Below are positions 48,592-58,238 of a stretch of 64,000 nt of DNA, in pieces. Where the stretch lies: positions 2,914,001 to 2,978,000 of the forward strand of contig NZ_JAUSZM010000003.1 of assembly GCF_030817655.1 (NCBI RefSeq). Direction: 5' to 3'. Every line of letters begins with the position of its first letter. The first letter of the stretch is position 1. Both the position numbers and the translations under genes were made by a program. Source of the stretch: Streptomyces sp. V4I2. GTDB taxonomy: Bacteria > Actinomycetota > Actinomycetes > Streptomycetales > Streptomycetaceae. The notes below the pieces were generated by a model. The model was not told the origin of the DNA. It was given only the letters and a program-made list of their open reading frames with translations, and ran no database searches.

Positions 48592-48667
48592 CCAGGCGCA
48601 CGCCACAAGGGCGCAGGCACCCAGCCCCGGACAACCCGCAGCCAAGAACCGAGCGGACACCCACCAA

Positions 48668-48695
48668 GGGGCGCGAGGAACTGCGCGACCAGCCC
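48668..48695. repeat. Dispersed Streptomyces repeat (copy 2)
   Basis: Same 28-bp unit as at 38244-38271 with a single G-to-A change. It lies in the 169-nt gap between the TetR gene and hisF, whose remaining part is C/A-rich low-complexity sequence. The gap is convergent, so the repeat may also serve as an end-of-transcript element. Confidence 0.85.
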
Positions 48696-48760
48696 CCACA
48701 ACCCGCAGCCGAAAACCCGACCCCACCCCAACCCCACCCCCAGCCCAACCCAGCGGAGCG

Positions 48761-49516
48761 CTACCGCACGGGATGCCCCGCCCCCCGCAGCGTCTCCTTC
48801 ACCTCACCGATCCGCAGATCCCCGAAGTGGAAGACGGACGCGGCGAGTACGGCGTCCGCGCCCGCGGCGATGGCCGGCGGGAAGTGGGCCAGCTGCCCCG
48901 CTCCCCCACTGGCGATCAGCGGCACGGTCACGTGCTTGCGGACGGCCTCGATCATCTCGATGTCGTAGCCGTCCTTCGTGCCGTCCGCGTCCATCGAGTT
49001 GAGCAGGATCTCGCCCGCGCCCAACTCGGCCGCCCGGTGCGCCCATTCGACGGCGTCGATGCCGGTGCCCCTGCGGCCGCCGTGGGTCGTCACCTCGAAG
49101 GACCCGCTCTCGGTCCGGCGCGCGTCGACCGACAGCACCAGCACCTGCCGGCCGAACCGCTCCGCGATCTCACGGATCAGCTCGGGCCGTGCGATGGCGG
49201 CGGTGTTCACCCCGACCTTGTCCGCGCCCGCCCGCAGCAGCTTGTCCACGTCCTCGGCCGTACGGACGCCGCCGCCGACCGTGAGCGGGATGAAGACCTG
49301 CTCGGCGGTGCGGCGCACCACGTCGTACGTCGTCTCGCGGTTGCCCGACGAGGCGGTGATGTCGAGGAACGTCAGCTCGTCGGCGCCCTCGGCGTCGTAC
49401 ACCTTGGCCATCTCGACGGGGTCGCCCGCGTCGCGCAGATTCTGGAAGTTGACGCCCTTGACGACCCGGCCGTTGTCCACGTCCAGGCAGGGGATGACTC
49501 GTACGGCCAGGGTCAT
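48761..49516 (-). CDS. hisF: Imidazole glycerol phosphate synthase cyclase subunit
   Basis: A 251-residue TIM barrel that joins ammonia from HisH with PRFAR to give imidazole glycerol phosphate and AICAR. Catalytic Asp12 lies in [19 protein letters not shown] and Asp131 in VLSVDARR. The phosphate sites VGGGVRT and IASGGAG are present. It is the last gene of the his operon and overlaps the RidA gene by 4 nt. A partner hisH lies two genes upstream. Confidence 0.97.
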   Translation of the reverse strand: MTLAVRVIPCLDVDNGRVVKGVNFQNLRDAGDPVEMAKVYDAEGADELTFLDITASSGNRETTYDVVRRTAEQVFIPLTVGGGVRTAEDVDKLLRAGADKVGVNTAAIARPELIREIAERFGRQVLVLSVDARRTESGSFEVTTHGGRRGTGIDAVEWAHRAAELGAGEILLNSMDADGTKDGYDIEMIEAVRKHVTVPLIASGGAGQLAHFPPAIAAGADAVLAASVFHFGDLRIGEVKETLRGAGHPVR

Positions 49517-49908
49517 GCGGGTGCTCCTCGGAACGCCTCCACCTCGACCTCGACCACCAGGCTGGGGTCCACGAAGCCGGAGACGATGATCATGGATGCG
49601 GCGGGCCGGACGTCGTCGAACAGCTCCTTGTGAGCGCGTCCGACGTCCTCCACGTCCCGGGCATGGGTGATGTACATGCGCGTCCGTACGACGTCCTCGC
49701 GGCCGAGGCCCAGCTGCCCGAGCGCCGCGAACGCGACGTTGAAGGCGTTGACCGTCTGCTCGTGCGGGTCGCCCCCGGCGATCTGGCCGTCCACTATCGA
49801 CGTGCAGCCGGAGACCAGCACCAGACCGTTCGGCAGTTCCACCGCACGGGAGTACCCGAAGGTGTCCTCCCAGGGCGCGCCGGTCGTGACGCGTCGCAGA
49901 TCGCTCAC
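49513..49908 (-). CDS. RidA/YjgF-family protein in the his operon
   Basis: A 131-residue member of the RidA fold. RidA proteins hydrolyse reactive enamine/imine intermediates released by PLP enzymes. Family positions visible here are [41 protein letters not shown] and the C-terminal VEVEVEAF. The key RidA arginine appears in VVRTRMYI. The GTG at 49908 overlaps the hisA stop, and the gene ends on the hisF start, so it is fully embedded in the operon. A link to histidine synthesis is not established. Confidence 0.85.
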   Translation of the reverse strand: MSDLRRVTTGAPWEDTFGYSRAVELPNGLVLVSGCTSIVDGQIAGGDPHEQTVNAFNVAFAALGQLGLGREDVVRTRMYITHARDVEDVGRAHKELFDDVRPAASMIIVSGFVDPSLVVEVEVEAFRGAPA

Positions 49909-50654
49909 CGGTCTACCGCCTCCAAGGCCTCTTCGAGGGTGAACGCCTTCGCGTACAGGGCCTTCCCGACGATGGCGCCCTCGACACCGAGGGGTACCAG
50001 TTCGGCGATGGCCCTCAGGTCGTCCAGGGACGACACGCCACCGGAGGCCACGACCGGCCGATCGGTCGCCGCGCACACGTTGCGCAGCAGCTCCAGGTTC
50101 GGGCCCTGCAGCGTGCCGTCCTTGGCGATGTCCGTCACCACGTACCGCGCGCAGCCCTCCTTGTCGAGGCGCTCCAGCGTCTCGTAGAGGTCTCCGCCGT
50201 CGCTGGTCCAGCCACGCCCGCGCAGGGTCGTGCCGCGGACGTCGAGCCCGACCGCGATCTTGTCGCCGTACTCGGAGATGACCTTGGCGACCCACTGAGG
50301 GGTCTCCAGGGCAGCCGTGCCGAGGTTCACCCGGGTGCAGCCGGTGGCCAGGGCGGCGGCGAGCGCGGCGTCGTCGCGGATGCCGCCGGACAGCTCCACC
50401 TTGATGTGCATGTCCTTCATGCGCTCGGCGACCTCGCCGATCACGGCCCGGTTGTCGCCGGTGCCGAACGCCGCGTCCAGGTCGACCAGGTGCAGCCACT
50501 CGGCGCCCGAGCGCTGCCAGGCGAGGGCCGCCTCCAGGGGCGAGCCGTACGAGGTCTCCGAGCCGGACTCGCCGTGGACGAGCCGGACCGCCTGGCCGTC
50601 GCGGACGTCCACGGCGGGCAGGAGTTCGAGCCGTCCCGAGGGGTTGGAAGACAT
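49905..50654 (-). CDS. priA: Phosphoribosyl isomerase PriA (HisA/TrpF bifunctional)
   Basis: A 249-residue TIM-barrel isomerase. The N-terminal catalytic Asp is in [19 protein letters not shown] and the second Asp in [14 protein letters not shown]; phosphate sites are ELSGGIRD and ASGGVSS. In Streptomyces this enzyme serves both histidine (ProFAR isomerase) and tryptophan (PRA isomerase) synthesis, because no separate trpF exists. The trp cluster in this window indeed lacks trpF. The ATG at 50654 shares one base with the hisH stop. Confidence 0.93.
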   Translation of the reverse strand: MSSNPSGRLELLPAVDVRDGQAVRLVHGESGSETSYGSPLEAALAWQRSGAEWLHLVDLDAAFGTGDNRAVIGEVAERMKDMHIKVELSGGIRDDAALAAALATGCTRVNLGTAALETPQWVAKVISEYGDKIAVGLDVRGTTLRGRGWTSDGGDLYETLERLDKEGCARYVVTDIAKDGTLQGPNLELLRNVCAATDRPVVASGGVSSLDDLRAIAELVPLGVEGAIVGKALYAKAFTLEEALEAVDR

Positions 50655-51298
50655 CAGAGGGTTCCGATCCAGTTGTTCAGCAGCTGCGCTCCGGCGTCGC
50701 CGGACTTTTCGGGGTGGAACTGAGTGGCCCACAGGGCGCCGTTCTCCACGGCGGCCACGAAGGGCTTGCCGTGGGTCGACCAGGTGACCTTGGGGGCCCG
50801 GATCGCCGCGTTGTGCGTCTGCAGGCTCCAGTCGTGGACGGCGTAGGAGTGCACGAAGTAGAAGCGCGCGTCCGCGTCCAGCCCGGCGAAGAGCTGCGAG
50901 TCGGCCGGCGCGTCGACGGTGTTCCAGCCCATGTGGGGCACGATCTCGGCCTGCAGCGGCTCGACCGAGCCGGGCCACTCGTCCAGGCCCTCGGTCTCCA
51001 CGCCGTGCTCGATGCCGCGCGCGAAGAGGATCTGCATGCCGACGCAGATGCCCATCACCGGGCGTCCGCCGGACAGGCGCCGGTCGACGATCCAGTCGCC
51101 GCGCGCCTCCTTCAGGCCCTTCATACAAGCGGCGAAGGCGCCGACGCCCGGCACCAGCAGGCCGTCGGCGTTCATGGCCCGGTCGAAGTCACGGGTTATC
51201 TCGACGTCGACACCGGTACGGGCGAGGGCACGCTCGGCGGAACGGACGTTGCCGAAGCCATAGTCGAAGACGACGACCTTTTTCGATCCTGCGCTCAA
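50654..51298 (-). CDS. hisH: Imidazole glycerol phosphate synthase glutaminase subunit (TTG start)
   Basis: A 214-residue class I glutamine amidotransferase that feeds ammonia to HisF. The nucleophile Cys85 lies in [12 protein letters not shown]. The His-Glu of the triad is in [12 protein letters not shown], and VPGVGAF forms the oxyanion strand. I prefer the TTG at 51298: GGAGG lies 7 nt upstream and the codon overlaps the preceding stop as TTGA, the same design as other junctions here. The GTG at 51304 sits 1 nt from that GGAGG, too close to work well. Confidence 0.93.
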   Translation of the reverse strand: MSAGSKKVVVFDYGFGNVRSAERALARTGVDVEITRDFDRAMNADGLLVPGVGAFAACMKGLKEARGDWIVDRRLSGGRPVMGICVGMQILFARGIEHGVETEGLDEWPGSVEPLQAEIVPHMGWNTVDAPADSQLFAGLDADARFYFVHSYAVHDWSLQTHNAAIRAPKVTWSTHGKPFVAAVENGALWATQFHPEKSGDAGAQLLNNWIGTL

Positions 51299-51459
51299 TT
51301 CCACACCTCCAGCCTCATGACGCCCGCGACGAGACACATCGCGGCGCCGATGGACAGCAGCACGATGAGGTTCTTCGGCATCTGCTGCTTGACGAAGGAG
51401 TAGATGCCGCCGAGGAGGAAGAGGCCGACGACGATCAGGACGGTCGAGGTGCCGTTCAT
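51295..51459 (-). CDS. Small two-helix membrane protein between hisB and hisH
   Basis: A 54-residue protein, mostly hydrophobic: helix one about 5-23 ([17 protein letters not shown]), a short KQQMPK loop, and helix two about 30-50 ([18 protein letters not shown]). The ATG at 51459 lies 2 nt after the hisB stop and the TGA overlaps the hisH start, so the frame is locked into the operon. No known domain was recognised. Similar small genes occur at this place in other streptomycetes, from memory. Confidence 0.75.
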   Translation of the reverse strand: MNGTSTVLIVVGLFLLGGIYSFVKQQMPKNLIVLLSIGAAMCLVAGVMRLEVWN

Positions 51460-51461
51460 GG

Positions 51462-52055
51462 CTAGAGCGCGCCCTTCGTCGAAGGCAGGATGCCGGCCGC
51501 GCGCGGGTCGCGCTCGCTGGCGTAGCGCAAGGCCCGGGCCAGCGCCTTGAACTGGCACTCCACGATGTGGTGCGCGTTGCGCCCGTAGGGCACGTGCACG
51601 TGCAGGGCGATCTGCGCCTGGGCGACGAAGGACTCCAGGATGTGCCGGGTCATCGTGGTGTCGTACTCGCCGATCATCGGCGCCATCTTCTCGGGCTCGG
51701 TGTGCACGAGGTAGGGGCGGCCGGACAGGTCGACGGTGACCTGGGCGAGGGACTCGTCCAGCGGGACCGTGCAGTTGCCGAAGCGGTAGATGCCCACCTT
51801 GTCGCCAAGGGCCTGCTTGAAGGCGGCGCCCAGCGCGAGGGCGGAGTCCTCGATGGTGTGGTGCGAGTCGATGTGCAGGTCGCCCTCGGTCTTCACGGTC
51901 AGGTCGAACAGACCGTGCCGGCCGAGCTGGTCGAGCATGTGGTCGTAGAAACCGACCCCTGTCGACACGTCGACCTTGCCGGACCCGTCGAGATCGATCT
52001 CGACGAGAACCGAGGTCTCCTTGGTCACCCGTTCCACACGTCCAACGCGGCTCAT
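51462..52055 (-). CDS. hisB: Imidazoleglycerol-phosphate dehydratase
   Basis: A 197-residue monofunctional dehydratase without the phosphatase domain seen in E. coli. Metal-binding histidine/glutamate pairs are in [12 protein letters not shown] and [15 protein letters not shown], plus DSHH. It removes water from imidazole glycerol phosphate using Mn. The start overlaps the hisC stop by 4 nt. Length and motifs are complete. Confidence 0.96.
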   Translation of the reverse strand: MSRVGRVERVTKETSVLVEIDLDGSGKVDVSTGVGFYDHMLDQLGRHGLFDLTVKTEGDLHIDSHHTIEDSALALGAAFKQALGDKVGIYRFGNCTVPLDESLAQVTVDLSGRPYLVHTEPEKMAPMIGEYDTTMTRHILESFVAQAQIALHVHVPYGRNAHHIVECQFKALARALRYASERDPRAAGILPSTKGAL

Positions 52056-53161
52056 GCGCTCTGCTCCTTCTTCAACTCACGGACCGCGTCGAGGAACGCG
52101 TCGTTTTCGGCGGGGGTCCCCGCGGTGACCCGCAGCCATCCCGGCACCCCGTTGTCCCGGACCAGGACACCCCGGTCGAGGATCTGCTGCCACACCACAT
52201 GGGCGTCGTCGAACCGCCCGAACTGCACGAAGTTGGCGTCCGAGGCCGTCACCTCGTAGCCGGTCGCCAGCAGTTCGGAGACCAGCCGGTCCCGCTCGGC
52301 CTTCAGCTGCTCGACATAGCCGAGCAGCGTCTCGGTGTGCTCAAGGGCGGCCAGCGCGGTCGCCTGCGTGATCGCGGAGAGGTGGTACGGCAGGCGTACG
52401 AGCTGGACGGCGTCCACGACGGCCGGGTGCGCGGCGAGATAGCCGAGGCGCAGGCCCGCCGCGCCGAACGCCTTCGACATCGTCCGCGAGACGACGAGGT
52501 TCGGCCGGCCCTCGATGAGCGGCAGCAGTGAGTCGCCGTGGCTGAACTCGATGTACGCCTCGTCGACCACGACCATCGAGGGCTTCGCGGCCTGCGCTGC
52601 CTCGTAGAGGGCCAGGACGGTCTCCGGCGGGACCGCGGTGCCCGTGGGGTTGTTGGGGGTGGTGATGAAGACGACGTCCGGCCGGTTCTCGGCGATCGCC
52701 TTCTCGGCGGCGGCGAGGTCGATCGTGAAGTCCTCGTTGCGCGGGCCGGAGATCCAGCCCGTACCCGTCCCGCGTGCGATGAGACCGTGCATCGAGTACG
52801 ACGGCTCGAAGCCGATCGCCGTACGGCCCGGTCCGCCGAAGGTCTGCAGCAGCTGCTGGATGACCTCGTTGGAGCCGTTGGCCGCCCAGACGTTGGCCAG
52901 GCCGACCGGATGGCCGGAGGTGTCCGTCAGGTACTCGGCGAGGCGCGTGCGCAGCTCCACGGCGTCGCGGTCCGGGTAGCGGTTGAGGTTGCGGGCCGCC
53001 TCGCGGACGCGCTCGGCGATCCGCTCGACCAGCGGCTCGGGCAGCGGGTAGGGGTTCTCGTTGGTGTTCAGCCGTACGGGCACGTCCAACTGGGGCGCGC
53101 CATAAGGCGATTTGCCGCGCAGCTCGTCCCGTACGGGGAGATCGTCGATTCCGAAGCTCAC
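52052..53161 (-). CDS. hisC: Histidinol-phosphate aminotransferase
   Basis: A 369-residue class II PLP aminotransferase. The PLP lysine is in [27 protein letters not shown]-type substrate motif appears as [12 protein letters not shown] and the cofactor-stacking YIEFSHGD follows VVVDEA. It converts imidazole acetol phosphate to histidinol phosphate with glutamate. It overlaps hisD by 4 nt at its start and hisB by 4 nt at its end. Confidence 0.96.
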   Translation of the reverse strand: MSFGIDDLPVRDELRGKSPYGAPQLDVPVRLNTNENPYPLPEPLVERIAERVREAARNLNRYPDRDAVELRTRLAEYLTDTSGHPVGLANVWAANGSNEVIQQLLQTFGGPGRTAIGFEPSYSMHGLIARGTGTGWISGPRNEDFTIDLAAAEKAIAENRPDVVFITTPNNPTGTAVPPETVLALYEAAQAAKPSMVVVDEAYIEFSHGDSLLPLIEGRPNLVVSRTMSKAFGAAGLRLGYLAAHPAVVDAVQLVRLPYHLSAITQATALAALEHTETLLGYVEQLKAERDRLVSELLATGYEVTASDANFVQFGRFDDAHVVWQQILDRGVLVRDNGVPGWLRVTAGTPAENDAFLDAVRELKKEQSA

Positions 53162-54483
53162 TTGTTCTCAGGCACCTTCCACCCGAACCTGGCCTTGATC
53201 GCCGCCCCGTGCGCCGGCAGGTCCTCCGCCTCCGCCAGCGTCACCACGTGATGCGCCACGTCGGCCAGCGCGTCCTTCGTGTAGTCGACGATGTGGATGC
53301 CCCGGAGGAAGGACTGCACGGACAGCCCGGAGGAGTGACAGGCGCAACCGCCGGTCGGGAGCACGTGGTTGGACCCGGCCGCGTAGTCGCCGAGCGAGAC
53401 CGGCGCCCAGGGACCGATGAAGATCGCGCCGGCGTTGCGGACCCGCTCGGCCACGGCGGCCGCGTCGGCCGTCTGGATCTCCAGGTGCTCGGCGCCGTAC
53501 GCGTTGACCACCCTGAGTCCCTCGTCGATGCCGTCGACCAGCACGATCGCGGACTGCTTGCCGCCCAGGGCCGGAACGATCCGGTCCTCGACGTGCTTGC
53601 TGGCCGCGACCTGCGGCTCCAGTTCCTTCGCCACCGCGTCCGCGAGGTCCACGGAGTCGGTGACGAGCACGGCGGCCGCCAGCGGGTCGTGCTCGGCCTG
53701 GCTGATCAGGTCGGAGGCGACGTGCACCGGGTCGGCGGTGTCGTCCGCGAGGACCGCGATCTCGGTCGGGCCGGCCTCGGCGTCGATGCCGATCTTGCCG
53801 GTGAAGTAGCGCTTGGCGGCGGCGACCCAGATGTTGCCGGGACCGGTGACCATGTTGGCGGGCGGGCAGGACTCGGTGCCGTACGCGAACATCGCGACGG
53901 CGGTCGCGCCGCCGGCCGCGTACACCTCGTCAATCCCGAGGAGCGCGCACGCGGCGAGGATCGTCGGGTGCGGCAGGCCACCGAAGTCGGCCTGCGCCGG
54001 GGAGGCGAGAGCGATCGACTCGACGCCGGCCTCCTGCGCGGGCACCACGTTCATGATCACGGAGGAGGGGTAGACGGACCGCCCGCCGGGCGCGTACAGC
54101 CCGACCCGGTCGACCGGCACCCACTTCTCGGTGACGGAACCGCCGGGCACGACCTGGGTCGTGTGCGTCGTACGGCGCTGCTCGCGGTGGACGAGACGGG
54201 CGCGGCGGATGGACTCCTCCAGGGCCGCGCGCACGGCGGGGTCGAGTTCCTCGAGGGCGCGGGTGAGTGCCGCGGCGGGCACGCGCACCTGGTCGAGCCT
54301 GACCCCGTCGAACTTCTCGGCGAAGTCGATCAGCGCCGCGTCGCCCCGATGATGCACGGCCTCGCAGATCGGACGCACCTTCTCCAGGGCGGCCGAGACG
54401 TCGAAGTCGGCTCGGGGCAGCAGGTCGCGCAGGGCGGGGCCCACGGGAAGGGCGTCGCCGCGCAGATCGATTCGAGAGATCAC
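53158..54483 (-). CDS. hisD: Histidinol dehydrogenase
   Basis: A 441-residue zinc enzyme that oxidises histidinol twice to histidine. Signature regions are [50 protein letters not shown] and [10 protein letters not shown]. It is first gene of the his operon. The GTG at 54483 gives the normal start [10 protein letters not shown]; the frame is open upstream into the divergent promoter region, but that part is not family-like. Confidence 0.95.
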   Translation of the reverse strand: MISRIDLRGDALPVGPALRDLLPRADFDVSAALEKVRPICEAVHHRGDAALIDFAEKFDGVRLDQVRVPAAALTRALEELDPAVRAALEESIRRARLVHREQRRTTHTTQVVPGGSVTEKWVPVDRVGLYAPGGRSVYPSSVIMNVVPAQEAGVESIALASPAQADFGGLPHPTILAACALLGIDEVYAAGGATAVAMFAYGTESCPPANMVTGPGNIWVAAAKRYFTGKIGIDAEAGPTEIAVLADDTADPVHVASDLISQAEHDPLAAAVLVTDSVDLADAVAKELEPQVAASKHVEDRIVPALGGKQSAIVLVDGIDEGLRVVNAYGAEHLEIQTADAAAVAERVRNAGAIFIGPWAPVSLGDYAAGSNHVLPTGGCACHSSGLSVQSFLRGIHIVDYTKDALADVAHHVVTLAEAEDLPAHGAAIKARFGWKVPENK

Positions 54484-54671
54484 GTCGTCAATTCTCTCAG
54501 ACCCGGATAAGGCGTCGTTCGCGCGTATCAATGGCTGATACAGACCGCGGGCGGGAACCCGGAAGATCCCCTTCACGTTGGGCGTTCGGGGCGTCACCCA
54601 GCGGGCATGAACAGTTGTACGAAACGACGAAGAACAACTGGGGAAGAACTACTGGGGAGGACGGAAGACTG
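54484..54671. promoter_or_regulatory. Divergent region upstream of hisD and the beta-helical protein gene
   Basis: The 188-nt gap holds the his operon promoter (minus strand). It includes an inverted repeat CAGTTGT (54612-54618) / ACAACTG (54634-54640) with a 15-nt spacer. A related ACAACT/AGTTGT pair lies upstream of the gene at 56382. No T-box or attenuator rich in His codons was recognised. Confidence 0.4.
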
Positions 54672-56252
54672 GTGACCGAGGGGGCCGGCATCCGGGACGA
54701 CGCAGACCTGCCGGACGATCTGACCGCCGCCGAGGCCGGAATGTGGCAGGCCTTCCGCAACGGCAGCGTGTACGACCTGAGCAGCGGTGACACAGTTGTC
54801 GACGATCCGCACGGCGGGCACCCCTGGGGGCCCGAGCGGACCGTGCGGGCCCGCATCGTGTGCTGGCTGCTTCTGGACGGACCGCCCGCGCTCGCGGGCC
54901 GCGTGTCCTCCCTCAAGCTCGTCGGGGTGCAGATCAGCGGGACCCTGGACCTCGCGGGCGGCACCGTGGTGCCGTACGTCGAGATGCGCGGCTGCCGCTT
55001 CGAGCGGGACGTCCTGCTGCCGGAGGCCCACTTCACGACCGTACGGATGGTGGAGTGCTCGGTGCCGCGCCTGGAGGCTGCCCGGGTGCACACCGAGGGC
55101 GATCTGCACCTGCCGCGCTGCCGCTTCCAGAACGGCATACGGCTCACCGACGCGCAGATCGGCACGGATCTGCTGCTCAACCAGGCGATCGTCTACCGCG
55201 ACCGCAGCGGACGCTCGATCGCTGCGGACGGCATGACCGTCGGCCAGGACCTCCAGGCCGAGATGCTGGAGTCGCACGGCGAGCTGAGCCTGCGCAGCGC
55301 CAAGATCGGCGTCTCGCTGAGCCTGCGCGGCGCCCGGCTGGTCAACCCGTACTCGCGGCTCGCCCTGAACGCCCCGCAGCTGACCGTGGAGCGCTCGCTG
55401 TACCTGACCCCGGCGGGCGTCGGCAACGTCCTGCTGAGCGGCACGACACCCGCGCGCGGGACGCGCATCCAGCGGTTCGAGTGCCAGGGCGGGCTGCGCC
55501 TGGACGACGGGCGGTTCGGGGACGCGGTCGACCTGGAGCGGGCCCGGTTCACCCTCACCGACGAGCAGGAGCTGTCGCTGCGCCGCCTGCAGACACCCGA
55601 GTTGCGCTTCCTCGGGGAGCGGCCGGCGCGGGGCACGGTGGTGCTGTCGGGGGCGCGGGTCGTCAACCTGATGGATCGGGCGGACGCCTGGCCGGGCCCG
55701 GGCCGGCTGCACATGGGCGGCTTCAGCTACGAGAACCTGGTGCCGCGCGGCCCGTTCCCGCTGAACGAGCGGCTGGAGTGGGTGGCGGCCGCGACCGCCG
55801 AGTACAACCCGGAGCCGTACGAGCGACTGGCCGCCGTGCTGCGGACCGGCGGCGAGGACGAAGACGCCCGCGAGGTACTGCTCGCCAAGCAGCGCCGCCG
55901 CCGCGAGAGCCTGCCGGTCGCCGCCAAGCTGTGGGGGTACGTGCAGGACTGGACGGTCGCCTACGGATACCGGCCGGGCCGGGCCGCCGTATGGATGGCG
56001 GTGCTGTGGGCGGCGAGTTCGGTGGCCTTCGCGCACGCCAGTCATCCACCGCTCAAGCGCGGCGAGCATCCGGACTGGAACCCCGCCCTGTTCGCGCTCG
56101 ACCTGCTCCTGCCGGTCATCGACCTCGGTCAGGTCGGGTTCTGGCAGCTGAGCGGCGGCTGGCAGTGGCTGGCCGCCGCGATCGTCCTGCTGGGCTGGAT
56201 CCTGGCGACGACGGTGGCGGCGGGGGCCACGCGGCTGTTGCGGCGCAGCTAG
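54672..56252 (+). CDS. Membrane protein with beta-helix/pentapeptide-like domain
   Basis: A 526-residue protein annotated in streptomycetes as membrane-associated oxidoreductase, although no redox motif is visible. Residues about 70-360 show regular strand-turn repeats (LKLVGVQISGTLDLAGGTV, HTEGDLHLPRCRFQNGIRLT, LSLRSAKIGVSLSLRGARL), as in a right-handed beta-helix. The C-terminal third has two to three membrane helices (GRAAVWMAVLWAASSVAFA and WLAAAIVLLGWILATTVAAG). The GTG at 54672 is chosen for its upstream GGGGAGG/GGAAG; an ATG at 54531 is in frame but has no ribosome binding site. Confidence 0.75.
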   Translation: MTEGAGIRDDADLPDDLTAAEAGMWQAFRNGSVYDLSSGDTVVDDPHGGHPWGPERTVRARIVCWLLLDGPPALAGRVSSLKLVGVQISGTLDLAGGTVVPYVEMRGCRFERDVLLPEAHFTTVRMVECSVPRLEAARVHTEGDLHLPRCRFQNGIRLTDAQIGTDLLLNQAIVYRDRSGRSIAADGMTVGQDLQAEMLESHGELSLRSAKIGVSLSLRGARLVNPYSRLALNAPQLTVERSLYLTPAGVGNVLLSGTTPARGTRIQRFECQGGLRLDDGRFGDAVDLERARFTLTDEQELSLRRLQTPELRFLGERPARGTVVLSGARVVNLMDRADAWPGPGRLHMGGFSYENLVPRGPFPLNERLEWVAAATAEYNPEPYERLAAVLRTGGEDEDAREVLLAKQRRRRESLPVAAKLWGYVQDWTVAYGYRPGRAAVWMAVLWAASSVAFAHASHPPLKRGEHPDWNPALFALDLLLPVIDLGQVGFWQLSGGWQWLAAAIVLLGWILATTVAAGATRLLRRS

Positions 56253-56381
56253 CGGGCTTGCGGGGCGTACGCCGGACAAGTTGTTGAATGCTCATCTTTT
56301 TACTTGTCTTTGACCGTAGCGCGTACAACTTTTCACGAGTTGTCCTTTCGCTCTGGCGCTCCATTGACCTGCGGTCTTTCA

Positions 56382-57449
56382 ATGGTCGACACCATGGCTC
56401 TCCTGCCCCCCTTCATCCGCTCCTCGCGGATGCCCCGGAAGCCCTCGCGCCTCGCCGTCGGACCGCCCGCCGACCCCGCCGACGACGAGGCGCTCCTCGA
56501 CGCGCCCGACGACCGGCTCGGCCCCGCCCTGGTCGCGGCCGCGCAGGGCGAGTACCGGCCCGCCGCGGACCTGCTCGCCGCCACCCGCACCGGCGCCGAC
56601 TGGGAGAACCGCGACCGCTACGCGCGGAGACTGGCGGCCTTCGCACGCTCGCGGGACGAGTGGTACGAGGACTGGCGCAAGGCCGCCCCGCACGACCCGG
56701 ACGCGCTGCTCGTCGGCGCCCAGCTCGTGCTGGAGCGCTCCTGGCAGTCACCGGCCCGGGCGGAGCTGCTGCGCCAGGCGACCCCCTTGATCACGGCCGC
56801 CGCGCACGGCGACGACCGCGACCCGGTGCCGTGGCGGATCGCGCTGGACCACGCGCGCGGCGCGCAGGCCGGGCCCAGGTACGTCGAGGAGCTGTGGGCG
56901 GCCGCGGTCCGCCGCGACCCGCACCACTACGGCTGCCATGTGGCGGCCCTGCGCTACCTCGCCGCTTCCTGGCACGGCTCCCACCACGCGTGCTTCGACT
57001 TCGCCGAGCTGGCCGCGCAGGACGCTCCGGCCGACTCCCTCGTCCAGGCGCTCCCGGCGCGGGCGGCCTTCTCCTATCTGACCGACGGCTGCGGCCCCGA
57101 GGTGCCGGGCGAGCGGCTGGACGCGGCGGCCGACCGGGCGATCGCGCTCTCCGCCCGGTTCCCGGCGGCCGATCCGTGGCCCGCCCAGGTGCGGAACAAG
57201 CTGATGTACGTCCTGGTACGGCTGGACCGCTGGACGGACGCCGCGGAGCAACTGCGCCTGATCGGTCCGTACGCCACCTCCTTCCCCTGGGACCGGATCT
57301 CGGACGACCCGCTGGGCCGGTTCCTGGAGATCCGCGACGAGATCCGCGACGCGCGTCGCGACGCGGTCCGCAACGAGGTCGGCCGGAACCCGGTCCCCCG
57401 CCATCCACGGAGTGAGCACGGCGGACGCGCCCACTCCGGCGACCATTAG
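56382..57449 (+). CDS. Conserved hypothetical protein, helical-repeat (TPR-like)
   Basis: A 355-residue soluble protein rich in alanine and arginine helices. It has TPR-like pairs such as ALVAAAQGEYRPAADLLAA and LVRLDRWTDAAEQLRLIGPY, and WRIALDHARGAQAG. No enzymatic motif was found. The start may be the ATG at 56382 or 56394; neither has a good ribosome binding site, so leaderless or weak initiation is possible. Upstream lies an AT-rich patch with the inverted repeat ACAACT/AGTTGT (56325-56343). The next gene starts 11 nt after the stop. Confidence 0.72.
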   Translation: MVDTMALLPPFIRSSRMPRKPSRLAVGPPADPADDEALLDAPDDRLGPALVAAAQGEYRPAADLLAATRTGADWENRDRYARRLAAFARSRDEWYEDWRKAAPHDPDALLVGAQLVLERSWQSPARAELLRQATPLITAAAHGDDRDPVPWRIALDHARGAQAGPRYVEELWAAAVRRDPHHYGCHVAALRYLAASWHGSHHACFDFAELAAQDAPADSLVQALPARAAFSYLTDGCGPEVPGERLDAAADRAIALSARFPAADPWPAQVRNKLMYVLVRLDRWTDAAEQLRLIGPYATSFPWDRISDDPLGRFLEIRDEIRDARRDAVRNEVGRNPVPRHPRSEHGGRAHSGDH

Positions 57450-57460
57450 GCTTTTGCGTC

Positions 57461-58201
57461 GTGACCACCGTCCGGCTGCCGCTCTTTCCTCTGAACTCCG
57501 TGCTGCTTCCGGGGCTCGTCCTTCCGCTGAACATTTTCGAGGAGCGCTATCGCGCCATGATGCGCGAGTTGCTGAAGACGCCCGAGGACGAGCCGCGCCG
57601 GTTCGCCGTCGTGGCGATCCGCGACGGCCACGAGGTGGCACCGAGCTCACCCGGCCTGCCGGACCAGACCGCCGTACCCGAGCAGGGCGCCGCCGCCGGC
57701 TTCGGCGACGACCCGGTCAAGGCGTTCCACTCGGTCGGCTGCATCGCCGACGCCGCGACGGTCCGGGAGCGGGCCGACGGCACCTTCGAGGTACTGGCGA
57801 CGGGCACAGCCCGGGTGCGGCTGCTGTCGGTCGACGCGTCGGGTCCGTTCCTGACGGCGGAGCTGGAGGAGCTGGAGGAGGATCCGGGCGAGGAGGCGGG
57901 GGCGCTGGCGGAGGGCGTGCTGCGGGCGTTCCGTCAGTACCAGAAGCGCCTGGCGGGCGCGCGCGAGCGGTCCCTGTCCACCGGCGCCGACCTGCCGGAC
58001 GAGCCGTCGGTCGTCTCGTATCTCGTGGCCGCCGCGATGATGCTCGACATCCCGACCAAGCAGCGCCTGCTCCAGGCCCCGGACACCGCGTCCCGGCTGC
58101 GCGACGAACTGAAACTCCTTCGCACGGAGACGGCGATCATCCGTAACCTGCCGTCGTTGCCCGCGGCGGAGCTGACGCGGGCCCCGAGAAGTCTCAACTG
58201 A
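57461..58201 (+). CDS. LON substrate-binding (N-terminal) domain protein
   Basis: A 246-residue protein with the stand-alone LON N-terminal fold: RLPLFPLNSVLLPGLVLPLNIFEERYRAMM, later GCIADAATVRERADGTFEVLATGTARVRLL. The ATPase and protease parts of Lon are absent. Such proteins may present substrates or ligands, but none is defined in Streptomyces. The start is GTG at 57461. It is followed by ybaK with a 37-nt gap. Confidence 0.88.
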   Translation: MTTVRLPLFPLNSVLLPGLVLPLNIFEERYRAMMRELLKTPEDEPRRFAVVAIRDGHEVAPSSPGLPDQTAVPEQGAAAGFGDDPVKAFHSVGCIADAATVRERADGTFEVLATGTARVRLLSVDASGPFLTAELEELEEDPGEEAGALAEGVLRAFRQYQKRLAGARERSLSTGADLPDEPSVVSYLVAAAMMLDIPTKQRLLQAPDTASRLRDELKLLRTETAIIRNLPSLPAAELTRAPRSLN

Positions 58202-58238
58202 CGTACGACCACTGGGGAACGGGCGGGATCAGGCCGCG

